Positions 54,546 through 63,635 of a stretch of 64,000 bases of DNA are shown here, piece by piece; the stretch's first letter is position 1, and each line of letters begins with the position of its first letter. A program made the translations under genes and the position numbers. The notes under the pieces are model-generated. The model saw only the letters and a program-made list of their open reading frames with translations, was not told the origin of the DNA and made no database searches. This DNA comes from Elusimicrobiota bacterium (GTDB lineage Bacteria > Elusimicrobiota > Elusimicrobia > 2-02-FULL-39-32), in contig JACPBF010000006.1 of the NCBI GenBank assembly GCA_016180425.1, positions 37,414 through 101,413 of the forward strand. The letters run 5' to 3'.

Positions 54546-55682
54546 TTAAATAGGATTAACTTTGATATTGGCTTTTGCGCGCAGATCTTTAAGGTATTTT
54601 TCCAACTTTTGAGTAAATTCTCTTTGCGCGATAAAATTCTTTAAATCATCGCTCACATCCTCATATTCTAAAGTATGAGGGGCTTTTTTCTCAATTAATT
54701 TACAAAGATGAAAACCAAATTCTGTCTCTATGATTTTTGAAACTTCCCCTTCTTTTAATTTAAAGATCGCCTCGTCCATGGCTGGAAGTCCTAAATCCCC
54801 TTTTGCAATAAAACCTAAATCTCCGCCGCGCTCTTTACTGATGGGCTCTTCAGAATATTTTTTAGCTAGGAAAGCAAAATCCTCTCCTTTAGCGATCTTT
54901 TGTGAAATGTTTTCCAGTTTTTTCTTTGCTCCATCTCTAAAAGAAGGATCATCTCCCTTTTTAGCGCGAATCAGAATATGCCTGATTCTAATTTGCTCTC
55001 CTGTAACCCTTTCTAAATATTTTGAGAGCTGATTCAAATCATTTTCTTCTTCAGGGCTCGCCGCGCTCACAGCTTTTCCAGCCATTTTATTCTGGATTTT
55101 CTCAAAAAACTTTTTCACCTCTTCATCTTTAGGCAAAACAACTTTAGAGCGGATATCCAGATCAATCAGCTTTACTTTCATTAGCTGCTCTTCTACCCTG
55201 TGGGTAAATTGCTCTTGAGTCATCCCTTCCTTAATAAGCTGTTCCTGAAAACTTTTCTCCACCTGAGCAGGGGTTCTGGGCTTGCCCTGTTCATCCAGAT
55301 GAAAAGGCTCTTTAAACTGTTCCACTCCCCGCTCTATTTCAACTTTATTAATTTTAATCTTTCTATTTTTCGCTTCCTGCAAAAGCAGTTTTTCTTCAAT
55401 CAGCCGGTTTAATATCTCTTTTTTTAACTCGCTTATTTTTTCTTCACTTTGTTCTTTTTCCGGAACTGTTTTTTTATAACGATCAATAAAAGGAATCGTC
55501 TCTTTTTCAAACTCATCTAAAAAAATAGGCTCATTATTCACAATCGCCGCGGTTTTCCCCACTACTTGCGACGCTGAAGTTACGCCTAATTGCGGAAAAG
55601 ATTTTTCTTCCGCAAAAAATTTTCCACTAAAAAATAAAACAATTCCAGCCGCAAAATAAAATATTTTTATATTATTCTTCAT
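54546..55682 (-). CDS. surA: SurA-like periplasmic chaperone/PpiC isomerase
   Basis: 378 residues. Signal peptide about 1-24, a SurA N-terminal helical domain (AAIVNNEPIFLDEFEKE ... LNRLIEEKLLLQEAKNRKIKI), and one parvulin domain about 232-340 (IRHILIRAKKGDD; GGDLGFIAKGDLGLPAMDEAIF; ETEFGFHLCKLIEKK). SurA carries unfolded outer-membrane proteins through the periplasm. E. coli SurA has two parvulin domains; this one has a single domain. It overlaps the preceding PpiC gene (ATGA). Confidence 0.9.
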   Translation of the reverse strand: MKNNIKIFYFAAGIVLFFSGKFFAEEKSFPQLGVTSASQVVGKTAAIVNNEPIFLDEFEKETIPFIDRYKKTVPEKEQSEEKISELKKEILNRLIEEKLLLQEAKNRKIKINKVEIERGVEQFKEPFHLDEQGKPRTPAQVEKSFQEQLIKEGMTQEQFTHRVEEQLMKVKLIDLDIRSKVVLPKDEEVKKFFEKIQNKMAGKAVSAASPEEENDLNQLSKYLERVTGEQIRIRHILIRAKKGDDPSFRDGAKKKLENISQKIAKGEDFAFLAKKYSEEPISKERGGDLGFIAKGDLGLPAMDEAIFKLKEGEVSKIIETEFGFHLCKLIEKKAPHTLEYEDVSDDLKNFIAQREFTQKLEKYLKDLRAKANIKVNPI

Positions 55683-56614
55683 GGTCTTATTAAATTCTGA
55701 GATGAGGGTTCCTCTGCTTGCGGCAGGGATATGGAGGCAAGAACTTGCTCATCAATCCAGACCTTTTGATTTTTCTTTTCTGATTCCATCCAATCTTCAA
55801 ACTTCTTTTTTTCTAAAACTCGTCTAATTTGAGGCACGGCTTGGGCGTAAGACTGCCCGGGCAAACGCTGTTCCCCATTTTTCTTTATAATATGATACCC
55901 AATTTTTGTCTTTACAACATCTGAAATCTCACCTGTCTTTAAACTAAAAAGCGCCTGCTCAAAACTAGGCAAGTCAGAAAGGTCATTCCTCATCACTTCT
56001 CCAATAAGACCGCCGCGGCTGGCTGAAGGATCTTTAGAAACCTCTCTAGCTACTTTAGCAAAGTCCTCTCCTTTTTTTAATCTTTGCAAAGCTTTTTGGG
56101 CTTCTTCCTCACTAGAGGATAAAATATGGCTGGCAACTACTTTTGCAGGACTTTCAAATTCTGCCTTATTTTTTTCAAAATAATCTTTAATTTCCTGATC
56201 TTCAACTTTCAATCTTCCATCTTGCAGCTGTTTAAGATATTCCCTTAAAATAAGCCCTTTACGGAAATGTTCTTCCTGTTCCTTAGCCCTTTCCACATAC
56301 TGCTGCATTTCCTTCTGTACCTGTTTGTTAGAGGCAACCCCAGAATTCCGAGCAGAATTTAATAAAACTTTCTCTTTTAAGAGGATGTCCAGAAACTGTT
56401 TTTTACCTTCTAAAGTAGAGAGATAATTAAGATAAATTTGAGGGGAATTAGACAGTTCTTTAGAAAAATCTTGCTGACTGATCTTAATTCTGCCTACCTT
56501 AGCAAGAGTTTTGTCTTGGCTTTTTTTGCAGCCCTGAAAAATCAGAGATGCCCCAACCAATAAAAATGGAAGGAAAAAAGTTCTGTTTAAATTCATTTTC
56601 CAAAAAAGTTTCAT
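55679..56614 (-). CDS. PpiC-type peptidyl-prolyl isomerase lipoprotein
   Basis: 311 residues. Signal with a likely lipid-attachment Cys (LIFQGCKKS, Cys29). A SurA_N-like helical part (about 40-150) is followed by a parvulin domain (VVASHILSSSEEEAQKAL; GGLIGEVMRNDLSDLPSFEQALFSL; TKIGYHIIKKNGEQ, about 165-255). Arrangement resembles PrsA/SurA relatives that fold exported proteins. ATGA overlaps with both mfd and the surA-like gene. Confidence 0.9.
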   Translation of the reverse strand: MKLFWKMNLNRTFFLPFLLVGASLIFQGCKKSQDKTLAKVGRIKISQQDFSKELSNSPQIYLNYLSTLEGKKQFLDILLKEKVLLNSARNSGVASNKQVQKEMQQYVERAKEQEEHFRKGLILREYLKQLQDGRLKVEDQEIKDYFEKNKAEFESPAKVVASHILSSSEEEAQKALQRLKKGEDFAKVAREVSKDPSASRGGLIGEVMRNDLSDLPSFEQALFSLKTGEISDVVKTKIGYHIIKKNGEQRLPGQSYAQAVPQIRRVLEKKKFEDWMESEKKNQKVWIDEQVLASISLPQAEEPSSQNLIRP

Positions 56615-59600
56615 AATAAGTTTTTGATAATAACATATTCTTTAGCGATCTTCAAGAATTTTTCTATTTCAATTAAAGGAACTGGGGATTCATTCTCAAA
56701 CTTAAAAAGAATTTCTATTCTGCCTTCTTGTTTCCCTTGAGAACGAATTGGCAAAATAACAATCTGACTAGAATAATCCTTGGCAAGTCGCGCAAAATCT
56801 ATGGGACAAATTCCCTTTTTTACGTCCCAAGAAAAAACAACCCCCTCCTCTCTTTCCGAAAGCGCAACCAGTGAGAGCTTCTCTGCTGAAAGTCTTAAAT
56901 GAAGAATGCTCAATAAATTTTTAAGAGGCTCTGGTATCTGGCCTAAAAGATCAGACAATTCCTCTTTCATTTTTGCTAATTCTTCCTCGGTTTGCAAGGA
57001 AAACATTTTTTTATAAAGAGCGATCCTTTCTCCTTCCGCCTCAAAAGATTCTTCTGGAATAAAAGCTGAAAGGTTCAGCTCTATTTCCGGAGCGCTCTTT
57101 TCTTTCTTTCCAGCCTTTAGCTCGCTTAAATTTATTATCTCCCTCTCAAATTTAATCTCTTCTACGGCTTGCGTAAGTAATTGGCAATAAAGCTCAAAGC
57201 CCACCGCATTAATCCAGCCATGCTGCTGGGCTCCTAAAATATTGCCAGTGCCGCGAATCTCCATGTCCCTTAAAGCCAACTTAATTCCAGAACCTAAAGC
57301 GGAGAACTCCTGAATAGCCTCTAAACGTTTTCTCGCGTCCTGGCTCAAAGTTGCCCAATCAGAAAAAAATAAAATACAATAAGCTTTCTCCATGGTGCGC
57401 CCCACTCGTCCACGCAATTGGTAGAGTTGGGATAAGCCAAACTCTTCAGAATCCTCCACAATTAAAGTATTGACGCTGGGAATGTCCAGCCCTGATTCAA
57501 TAATGGAAGTCGCTAAAAGAATATCCCACTTTTTATGCAAAAAATTCCACATCGCTTTTTCTAATGAATCTGCGGACATTTGGCCATGAGCCAAACCAAT
57601 TTTTAAATGAGGGAAAAGATGTTCCAACATATTCTTTCTTCCTTCAATGGTAGCCACCCGGTTATGCACATAAAAAATTTGTCCGCCTCGGCTACTTTCC
57701 CTTTCCACCGCTTCTTTTAATACTCTTTCATCAAAGAGTCCCACCCTAGTTTCAATTGGAAGCCTGCCCATGGGAGGGGATTCAATCACAGAGATGTTTC
57801 TTACCCCTCCTAAACTTAAACTAAGGGTTCTGGGAATAGGCGTGGCGGAAAGAGCTAACACGTCAATATCGCTTTTAAACTCTTTTAATTTTTCTTTTTG
57901 TTTTACCCCAAAACGGTGTTCTTCATCCAGAATCATTAAACCCAAATTTTTAAATGCCACATCTTTTTGCAGCAAACGGTGGGTGCCAATCAAAATATCC
58001 ACAACCCCTTTTTTCAAATCCTCCAAAATTTTCTTTTGCTCAGCTTTTTTTTGAAAACGGGAAATCATTCCGATTTTAACTGGAAAAAGAGCAAACCTTT
58101 CAGAAAAATTTTTAAAATGCTGTTCAGCCAAAATAGTGGTGGGCACTAATACCGTAACTTGCCTTCCATCTGCAACCACTTTAAAAGCAGCCCGCATGGC
58201 CACTTCTGTTTTTCCATAACCCACATCCCCGCAAACCAAACGATCCATAAAAATAGGCGAGTCCAAATCTTTTCCAATATCCTCAATCGCAGCGAGCTGA
58301 TCTTCTGTTTCTTCATAAGGGAAAGCATCCGCAAACTCTTTTTGCAAAGGTTCTATCAAGCCAAATTTTAGTTCTTCTAATTCTTTAGCTCTATGAGATA
58401 TTTGCCTAAGAGCCGCTGTTTTTAACAAATCCTGCGCTATCTCTTTTACCTCTTTTTTTACATTCTGCTTTAATTTTTCCCAAGCCACTCCATCTAAAGA
58501 ATAGAGTTGAGGCTTTTTCCCTTCCTGCCCCACATACTTTTGCACGCATTTAAAATCCGTGACTGGCGCTAAAAGACGGTCCCCTGCTCGATATTCCAAA
58601 GCTAAAAATTCAGAGATCATCTCTTTGGGAAATGGGCTTAGATCCTCTTTCTTTAACCTCACTTTAACTCTTTCTAATCCTTTATACCGTCCAATTCCAA
58701 ATCTTTCATGCACCACATAATCCCCAATACGAATTTCAGAGATTGAATCCAACGCCCGTCCGATCTTAAAAGAAGAAATTTTTCTAAAAACTCTTTTTTC
58801 ACCGATTAAATCTCCAAAACTCCATACATTTAATTTTAAAGGATGGTTAATAAACCCCTGATGCAAAGGCGCAATTAAAATTTTAGGCCTTATCTCGGTT
58901 TTAAATTGCTGCTGGTCAAAAAGGTCTTCCAACCTTTCAGCCTCTCCTACTTTTTCGCAAAAAACAAAATTTTTAAAACCCTTAAAAGAATAGTCAGAAA
59001 GCTCTTTTTTAAAAAAATCCCATTTTAAAGAGATCTTGGAACTGGGAAAAATTTGTAGATCCTCTCCAGAACTATCAACTTCCAATAGAGGAAACGATTC
59101 TAAAAAAAATTCTTCGCTGCTGAAAAGACCGGTTTTATCCAAAATAAGAAATGTTTTTTTAGGGAAGTAATCACTTAAAAAACTTTTGTGGCCTTCTCTT
59201 ATAATTTCAGAGGAGGATTGAGGAATTGCCAGGCTCATGGCATCGGAAATGACTAAAGGCAATATTTTTGTTTTGGCAATAAAAGCAAGGGTTCTTTGAG
59301 AAAAAGGGTCAAAAGTGTGCATGCTTTCAATGGTATCGTGAGCGTAAATCAAACGCACCGCTTGATCTTCCTGCGGGGACCAAAAATCAAAAGTCTCCCC
59401 GCGCAGCGCATAATCGCCTATTTCTTCCACAAAACTCACTCTTTTATATCCGGATTTAGAAAGAAAATTTAATAAGGTTACGTAAGGAAGAACTTTGCCT
59501 GCTTTTAATTCTAAAGTGTTATTGATAAACTCCTGCTTTAATGGAACTTTTTCTTGCAAAGTTTTGGCGGTTCCAAACCAAAGAATCCCTTTTTTCTCCA

Positions 59601-59898
59601 GAGCTTCCTCTAATAAAAAAGCCTGTTCCTTTAAACCCCTGCCTTGAAAAGAACCAATAGTCCAGTCTAACCTTTGAGGAAAAAAGTTGAAAAAAGTTTT
59701 AGCGTCTAAAGCAAAAGGTTCTGCTTTTTCTTCTCCAGTGATGACAAAAACCGAAAACCCCAATAAAGCGCATCTCACCGAAAGATAGGGAATGCCGGAA
59801 TTACAATGAATAGAAATTTTTTCTTTGGGAGAAAATTTAATATTTTCTAATCTCTTTTCTAAGGCTGGCCAAGCAGGAAAAAGTTCATTCATCATCAT
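56611..59898 (-). CDS. mfd: transcription-repair coupling factor Mfd
   Basis: 1095 residues. UvrB-like N-terminal part (about 1-330), the RNA polymerase-interacting CarD-like domain (about 385-480, IRIGDYVVHERFGIGRYKGLE), superfamily 2 helicase motifs with Walker A GDVGYGKTE near 560 and DEEH (LMILDEEHRFG) near 657, and a TRCF C-terminal domain (about 940-1040). Mfd pushes stalled polymerase off damaged DNA and recruits UvrA. First gene of a tightly overlapping mfd-ppiC-surA set. Confidence 0.95.
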   Translation of the reverse strand: MMMNELFPAWPALEKRLENIKFSPKEKISIHCNSGIPYLSVRCALLGFSVFVITGEEKAEPFALDAKTFFNFFPQRLDWTIGSFQGRGLKEQAFLLEEALEKKGILWFGTAKTLQEKVPLKQEFINNTLELKAGKVLPYVTLLNFLSKSGYKRVSFVEEIGDYALRGETFDFWSPQEDQAVRLIYAHDTIESMHTFDPFSQRTLAFIAKTKILPLVISDAMSLAIPQSSSEIIREGHKSFLSDYFPKKTFLILDKTGLFSSEEFFLESFPLLEVDSSGEDLQIFPSSKISLKWDFFKKELSDYSFKGFKNFVFCEKVGEAERLEDLFDQQQFKTEIRPKILIAPLHQGFINHPLKLNVWSFGDLIGEKRVFRKISSFKIGRALDSISEIRIGDYVVHERFGIGRYKGLERVKVRLKKEDLSPFPKEMISEFLALEYRAGDRLLAPVTDFKCVQKYVGQEGKKPQLYSLDGVAWEKLKQNVKKEVKEIAQDLLKTAALRQISHRAKELEELKFGLIEPLQKEFADAFPYEETEDQLAAIEDIGKDLDSPIFMDRLVCGDVGYGKTEVAMRAAFKVVADGRQVTVLVPTTILAEQHFKNFSERFALFPVKIGMISRFQKKAEQKKILEDLKKGVVDILIGTHRLLQKDVAFKNLGLMILDEEHRFGVKQKEKLKEFKSDIDVLALSATPIPRTLSLSLGGVRNISVIESPPMGRLPIETRVGLFDERVLKEAVERESSRGGQIFYVHNRVATIEGRKNMLEHLFPHLKIGLAHGQMSADSLEKAMWNFLHKKWDILLATSIIESGLDIPSVNTLIVEDSEEFGLSQLYQLRGRVGRTMEKAYCILFFSDWATLSQDARKRLEAIQEFSALGSGIKLALRDMEIRGTGNILGAQQHGWINAVGFELYCQLLTQAVEEIKFEREIINLSELKAGKKEKSAPEIELNLSAFIPEESFEAEGERIALYKKMFSLQTEEELAKMKEELSDLLGQIPEPLKNLLSILHLRLSAEKLSLVALSEREEGVVFSWDVKKGICPIDFARLAKDYSSQIVILPIRSQGKQEGRIEILFKFENESPVPLIEIEKFLKIAKEYVIIKNLL

Positions 59899-59954
59899 TT
59901 AAAAAATGCGCATAAGATTGAGTTGACTGGATCGCTAAAAAAATTTAAGTTCAT

Positions 59955-61463
59955 TCATTGCAAAGAGAGCAAACTTACCGATTCTATATGGCTAGACTGA
60001 GGAAAAAGATCTACTGGCTGAATTTTTTTTAAGCTGTATCCTTTAGAGCAAAGAAATTTTAAATCTCTTGCTAGACTGGAGGCTTCACAGGAGACCATCA
60101 CAATTTTTTCAGCTTTTAAGCGAACGATCTCTTTCAATACCTCTGGAGCAACTCCAGAACGGGGAGGATCCAGCACAAAAGTTAAAGATTTTCCCAATTC
60201 TTTTTTGAATCGCTTCAAAAAAGAATAAACATCCTCACAAAAAAATTCAGCAGAAGGACTCTTCTTACTATTACTGTCCCTTTGGTCAGAACTAAAACCA
60301 ATCCCAGCCGCTTCACTTTCTTTTTGGCAAGGGATAGATTCATCCGTATAAAAATTCAACCACCTATTCTCTTTAGCATCGGAAATTGAGGATAGAACCT
60401 CATCCACTCCAATCACTTTTTCGCATGATTCTGCCAGAGAAAGAGCTATGCCTCCCACCCCGCAGTAGAGATCTAGAACTGTATGCGGTTTTTCGCCTTC
60501 CTTTAACACAAATTGTTGAATCACCTGATAAAGCTTATTCGCCATGGAACTATTCACCTGAAAAAAAGATCCTGCTGAAATTTTTAAAATAAGCTCTTGG
60601 GAATTGCTCCTTAAACCCTGCAACTTTTCTGTAAGATAATTTTGACCCCAAAGGAATTTCCAACTTTGTCCTAAAATTACATTTGTTCTAGCAGGATTGA
60701 CATTTTGGCAGATGCCTAAAATTTGAGGGAACTTTTTTTTAAGGCGCTCCATCCATTCATCTTTTCTAGGAAAACTAGAATTTAAAGTTATAAAGGTAAG
60801 TAATATTCTTTTGCTCCAAGACTCTTCTCGAATAAAAAGATGTCTTAACCATCCTTTATGATTTTCTTGGCTATAACTATGAATTTTCCAATGATTCATC
60901 TGGTCCTGCGCAAATCTTACAATCTCCATCATTTTTTCTGAATGGATAAGACAATCCTCTATTGGAATAATTTGGTGGGACTTAGGCTTAAAAAATCCAG
61001 AAACAATTTTAAGGGATATGGGGAGAACGCCAAATGGGATTTGAATTTTGTTGCGATATCTCCACTCCCCTTCATTTTTAGCAGTTAAAGCCGGGAGGCT
61101 AAATTTTTCAGAAAAATCCCCTAGTTTTTGTAAGGTATTCTTAAAAATTTTTGTTTTAACTTCAGTTTGATATGGATAGGACAAATGTTGCAAGTTGCAG
61201 CCTCCGCACCATTCTTTAGCTCCAACAGTAAAATAATAGGGGCAAGAAGCTTGGGTACGGAATTGTGAGGGTTTTAGAATTTTTGTTATCTCTGCTTTAG
61301 CAAAATTTTTATGCTTCTCAACTATCTTTACCTCTAACTCATCTCCCGGCGCAGAATAAGGAACAAAAATTACAAAATTTTCCGCTCGGGCAATGCCATC
61401 CCCTCCCTGAGAAAGCTCTTCTATTTGTACTTTTTTAATCTCGTGTTGAAAAATTTGACTCAT
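59955..61463 (-). CDS. rlmD: RlmD/RumA-type 23S rRNA (uracil-5-)-methyltransferase
   Basis: 502 residues. N-terminal TRAM RNA-binding domain (about 1-60); iron-sulfur cysteines C74, C86, C89 and one near 172 (DCLIHS); SAM motif VLDLYCGVGGIALSLAES; active-site Cys near 456 in VSCEASSLARD. It makes 5-methyluridine in 23S rRNA (position 1939 in E. coli). Between SAM motif II (SDAKENRWLNF) and motif IV (FVLDPPRSG) lies an unusual insertion of about 33 polar residues (QKESEAAGIGFSSDQRDSNS). A promoter ends 6 nt before the ATG, so the mRNA may be leaderless. Confidence 0.9.
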   Translation of the reverse strand: MSQIFQHEIKKVQIEELSQGGDGIARAENFVIFVPYSAPGDELEVKIVEKHKNFAKAEITKILKPSQFRTQASCPYYFTVGAKEWCGGCNLQHLSYPYQTEVKTKIFKNTLQKLGDFSEKFSLPALTAKNEGEWRYRNKIQIPFGVLPISLKIVSGFFKPKSHQIIPIEDCLIHSEKMMEIVRFAQDQMNHWKIHSYSQENHKGWLRHLFIREESWSKRILLTFITLNSSFPRKDEWMERLKKKFPQILGICQNVNPARTNVILGQSWKFLWGQNYLTEKLQGLRSNSQELILKISAGSFFQVNSSMANKLYQVIQQFVLKEGEKPHTVLDLYCGVGGIALSLAESCEKVIGVDEVLSSISDAKENRWLNFYTDESIPCQKESEAAGIGFSSDQRDSNSKKSPSAEFFCEDVYSFLKRFKKELGKSLTFVLDPPRSGVAPEVLKEIVRLKAEKIVMVSCEASSLARDLKFLCSKGYSLKKIQPVDLFPQSSHIESVSLLSLQ

Positions 61464-61469
61464 CCATAC

Positions 61470-61498
61470 ATTTTAGTATCAGGTGAATCTATTGTCAA
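61470..61498 (-). promoter_or_regulatory. near-consensus promoter of rlmD
   Basis: Minus strand: TTGACA (61493-61498), 17-bp spacer, TAAAAT (61470-61475), and just 6 nt to the ATG. Transcription should start on or next to the start codon. No SD is present. Confidence 0.7.
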
Positions 61499-61539
61499 AA
61501 CAAAGCGCTTTTTGATATGATAAATATCTTGCGAAAGTT

Positions 61540-61618
61540 GGGGATGTGGTGTAGCCTGGTCTAACACGCTAGCCTGTCAAGCTAGAGATCGCGGGTTCAA
61601 ATCCCGTCGTCCCCGCCA
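61540..61618 (+). tRNA. tRNA-Asp (anticodon GTC)
   Basis: Acceptor stem GGGGATG/CGTCCCC with one G-T pair, D-arm GTGTAGCCTGGTCTAACAC, anticodon stem CTAGC/GCTAG with loop CTGTCAA giving GTC, T-arm GCGGG-TTCAAAT-CCCGT, discriminator G and encoded CCA (61616-61618). It is divergent from rlmD and marks the edge of the accessory region. Confidence 0.97.
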
Positions 61619-61797
61619 GTCTTTAAAAGAAGCGCCTTCTCTTTGAATGAAAAATCACATTCTTAATGCAGTGTCATCTTGACTTTTTCGAATTTTTCGC
61701 CCAATCGTGCCACCTTCACAAATAAACTTTATTTTAACTGGGATATCCTTTCCGATAAAAAACGATTCTCTTAAATGGCTGGCATTCAACTCGCCCT

Positions 61798-62136
61798 TTA
61801 AGAGCCTATGATTTCCAGAAGGCCTTCAATAACCTTGGAGAGTTCTTCAGGAGAGAGCTTCCCTAATTTTCGTCTAAGACGCTCTGTAGAAAGAGTTCTT
61901 ATTTGGCTGATTTTTATCCAAGAGCGCTTTTCCAGTTTTGTGTTCTCAATTTCGAGAGTAAGAGGAAAGCCTGCGTCTTGAGGTTGACTGGTCAATGCTA
62001 CAGCAATTACAGTTCCCGATCGTTCGTTAAAAACGTCGTGACTAAGAATCAATACTGGGCGTAAACCAGCTTGTTCATGACTTTTGGTTGGATTCAAATC
62101 TGCCCAGACAATGTCACCTCTTAGTATTGCGGCCAT
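61798..62136 (-). CDS. mazF: MazF/PemK-family mRNA interferase toxin
   Basis: 112 residues. LRGDIVWADLNPTKSHEQAGLRPVLILSHD and VIAVALTSQPQDAGFPL carry the conserved Arg of RPV and the Thr/Ser of TSQ used for RNA cutting. It overlaps the antitoxin gene by 16 nt. As in other MazEF systems it would cleave mRNA when the antitoxin is lost. Cleavage sequence unknown. Confidence 0.92.
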   Translation of the reverse strand: MAAILRGDIVWADLNPTKSHEQAGLRPVLILSHDVFNERSGTVIAVALTSQPQDAGFPLTLEIENTKLEKRSWIKISQIRTLSTERLRRKLGKLSPEELSKVIEGLLEIIGS

Positions 62137-62363
62137 TGAGATAAGTCTCCCACAAATCCTTCCTCTGACATTTTTCGTTCAAAGCTAGAATCCAGTTTAG
62201 CGCATTCCCGCGCGAGACCTGTATGATTTAGCCGTTCAACTTTTTCTTTCACGGATTGTTGTATAGCCTGACTACGGTTTGGAAATACATGAAGTTTAAC
62301 CAGATGATCAAGTATTCTAACAAGTGACCCATCCATGGTAATAGCAATCTTCTCCGTTCGCAT
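62121..62363 (-). CDS. ribbon-helix-helix antitoxin of the MazF pair
   Basis: 80 residues. Residues about 1-45 form a ribbon-helix-helix DNA-binding fold (KIAITMDGSLVRILDHLVKLHVFPNRSQAIQQSVKE). The C-terminal part (LDSSFERKMSEEGFVGDLSQWPQY) is the extended segment that wraps the toxin, as in MazE relatives. A GAGGAGGT SD precedes the ATG. It probably represses its own promoter through the palindrome at 62381-62399. Confidence 0.88.
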   Translation of the reverse strand: MRTEKIAITMDGSLVRILDHLVKLHVFPNRSQAIQQSVKEKVERLNHTGLARECAKLDSSFERKMSEEGFVGDLSQWPQY

Positions 62364-62380
62364 AAACTTACCTCCTCTTA

Positions 62381-62399
62381 GTATGACAATATATCATAC
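62381..62399. promoter_or_regulatory. palindromic operator of the toxin-antitoxin operon
   Basis: GTATGA (62381-62386) and TCATAC (62394-62399) form a perfect 6-bp inverted repeat around CAATATA. On the minus strand the TATATT within it looks like a -10 box, so an antitoxin bound here would block polymerase. Confidence 0.55.
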
Positions 62400-62602
62400 C
62401 CCAGATATTTGGATATTTCCAGTTTTTTCTAAGGAGTTGTAAAATTTCGCGACCTGCTGTGTCTTAATATGGGAAGAGAGCGAGAGAAGTCGGAGTATCA
62501 AATTGGTCTTACTTCTTGTTCTCCCATGATATTTAGGTCTGTCACAATTAAAATTACGATACGACATTGATTTTAAAAGCAATCGAGGTTATTATTAAAT
62601 TT

Positions 62603-62804
62603 ATGGCTGATACAAACAAAATTAGATTGCGTATTTATCTGGATACATCTGTGTTTTGCGCCTATTTCTCTTTCACGTCAAGATATATTGCTTTCTTGGA
62701 ATTTTAAGCATTTAGTGAATCGCAGACGTCGGGCAATGATCAATCAATTAAATATTTCAAAAGGATTTCCGACTATTGAAATTGTTGCTCCCCCAGAGAT
62801 TTAA
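62603..62804 (+). pseudogene. PIN-domain toxin with internal deletion
   Basis: The first 20 or so codons read as a PIN start (LRIYLDTSVFCAYF, with the first catalytic Asp in LDTSV). That frame stops at 62705-62707. In a second frame from about 62682 the normal PIN end appears: LLSWNFKHLVNRRRRAMINQ and later FPTIEIVAPPEI, stop 62802-62804. The middle, about 80 residues in complete relatives with the other acidic residues, is missing, so the toxin is dead. The small partner gene follows directly. Confidence 0.75.
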
Positions 62805-62815
62805 GGAGGTTTCAA

Positions 62816-63016
62816 ATGCGTTACTTCTATTATGAAAAGGTTGCAGAAGAGGCAAACATACCACAAAATAAGTTGGATGAACTTATGAAAGTTATTCGAC
62901 AGGAATTCCCAACGGATGATATGATGTTTGAATTACATCTCCTACGGGTGTGTATGTCTATTCGGGATCATCACGTTAGTATGGATGAGGCTCTTCGTTT
63001 AGAAAAAGCTGCCTAA
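62816..63016 (+). CDS. small partner of the PIN-toxin remnant
   Basis: 66 residues, helical and acidic (VAEEANIPQNKLDELMKVIRQEFPTDDMMFELH; LRLEKAA at the end). An AAGGAGG stands just before the ATG and overlaps the stop of the PIN remnant, so the two formed an operon. It is probably an antitoxin or a small accessory protein; the family is not certain. With the toxin dead it may be a leftover. Confidence 0.6.
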   Translation: MRYFYYEKVAEEANIPQNKLDELMKVIRQEFPTDDMMFELHLLRVCMSIRDHHVSMDEALRLEKAA

Positions 63017-63149
63017 ATTTTTTCTTCTGAAAACTTTAAACACTGGTTATCTCAAATTGCTGCGAGATACCGCTCACTTTAAAAGTGGGCTATTTATGTT
63101 AGATTTAGCGCCCTAGAACTAAAGCTGGTTTGAAAGGATGGAACACTCT

Positions 63150-63208
63150 AAAACAATCTTCAACTAAAGACAGATTTACTGCGAAGTTTTTGTGGCAAAG
63201 AAGGTTTT
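63150..63208. repeat. 59-bp direct repeat, copy 1
   Basis: Matches 63861-63919 at roughly 88% without gaps. Both copies encode K-T-x-F-A-T-x-T-S-Q-stop on the minus strand. They bracket the DUF4258/DUF2283 pair. Confidence 0.8.
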
Positions 63209-63306
63209 GTGCGCTTCTTTCATTTTTCCATCGTATCAACGAGGTGTTTCATTTGCCCCTAAATTAATATCCGCCTCTTAACAGATTTTCTAAGGTCCCC
63301 ATGTCA

Positions 63307-63335
63307 TTGACGGAATTCTGTTTATCTGTTAGAAT
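63307..63335 (+). promoter_or_regulatory. promoter of the DUF4258/DUF2283 pair
   Basis: TTGACG (63307-63312), 17-bp spacer, TAGAAT (63330-63335). The leader to the ATG at 63372 would be about 30 nt; no strong SD is seen. Confidence 0.6.
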
Positions 63336-63371
63336 CCGTGAAGGATGCATGGTGAGATAATATAACGTTAG

Positions 63372-63635
63372 ATGGAAGTAAGAATCGTTGCCGGGATTCA
63401 ATTTAGCCAACATGCCCAAGAAATGATGAAAGAGCGAAATATTCTTGAAGAATGGGTAGTTAGAACTATTCAAAAACCAGATAGAGTTGAATTAGGTTCA
63501 GACACGAACGATCATTTGATTAAAGCGATACCCGAACATGGAGGAAGATTTTTAAGAATTGTGGTGAATACGCAAGCAGAGCCAAAACGTGCGATAACTT
63601 TATTTTTTGATAGACGTTTAGGGAGGAGACAATGA
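63372..63635 (+). CDS. DUF4258 domain protein, toxin-like
   Basis: 87 residues. The pattern IQFSQHAQEMMKERNI (H and R near 15-22), then PDRVELGSDTNDHLIKAIPEHGGRFLRIVVN and ITLFFDRRL fits DUF4258, a small RelE-like fold found next to DUF2283 genes. The pair is often seen near other toxin-antitoxin genes and is thought to be one, which I have not verified. ATGA overlap with the next gene. Confidence 0.78.
   Translation: MEVRIVAGIQFSQHAQEMMKERNILEEWVVRTIQKPDRVELGSDTNDHLIKAIPEHGGRFLRIVVNTQAEPKRAITLFFDRRLGRRQ

Larger units (their letters stand above)
63017..63371. other. gene-free stretch with hairpin, repeat copy and gene remnants
   Basis: 355 nt without an intact gene. Near the start GCTCACTT/AAGTGGGC (about 63071-63090, one mismatch) forms a weak terminator-like hairpin. 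Then comes the first copy of a 59-bp direct repeat (63150-63208), whose minus strand encodes the end of a protein (...KTFFATKTSQ, stop). Beyond it the minus strand reads MKHLVDTMEK and then stops, as a frameshifted remnant might. The promoter of the DUF4258 gene closes the region. Confidence 0.5.

Noticed and set aside
61651..61797. About 47-codon minus-strand frame just after mazF (KGELNASHLRES... ending DDTALRM)
   Set aside because: No ATG or SD, no family recognised; could be a remnant but too short to call.
62394..62582. 62-codon minus-strand frame between the antitoxin operator and the PIN remnant
   Set aside because: Basic, low-complexity product with no SD; it ends inside the operator palindrome. 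Probably chance.
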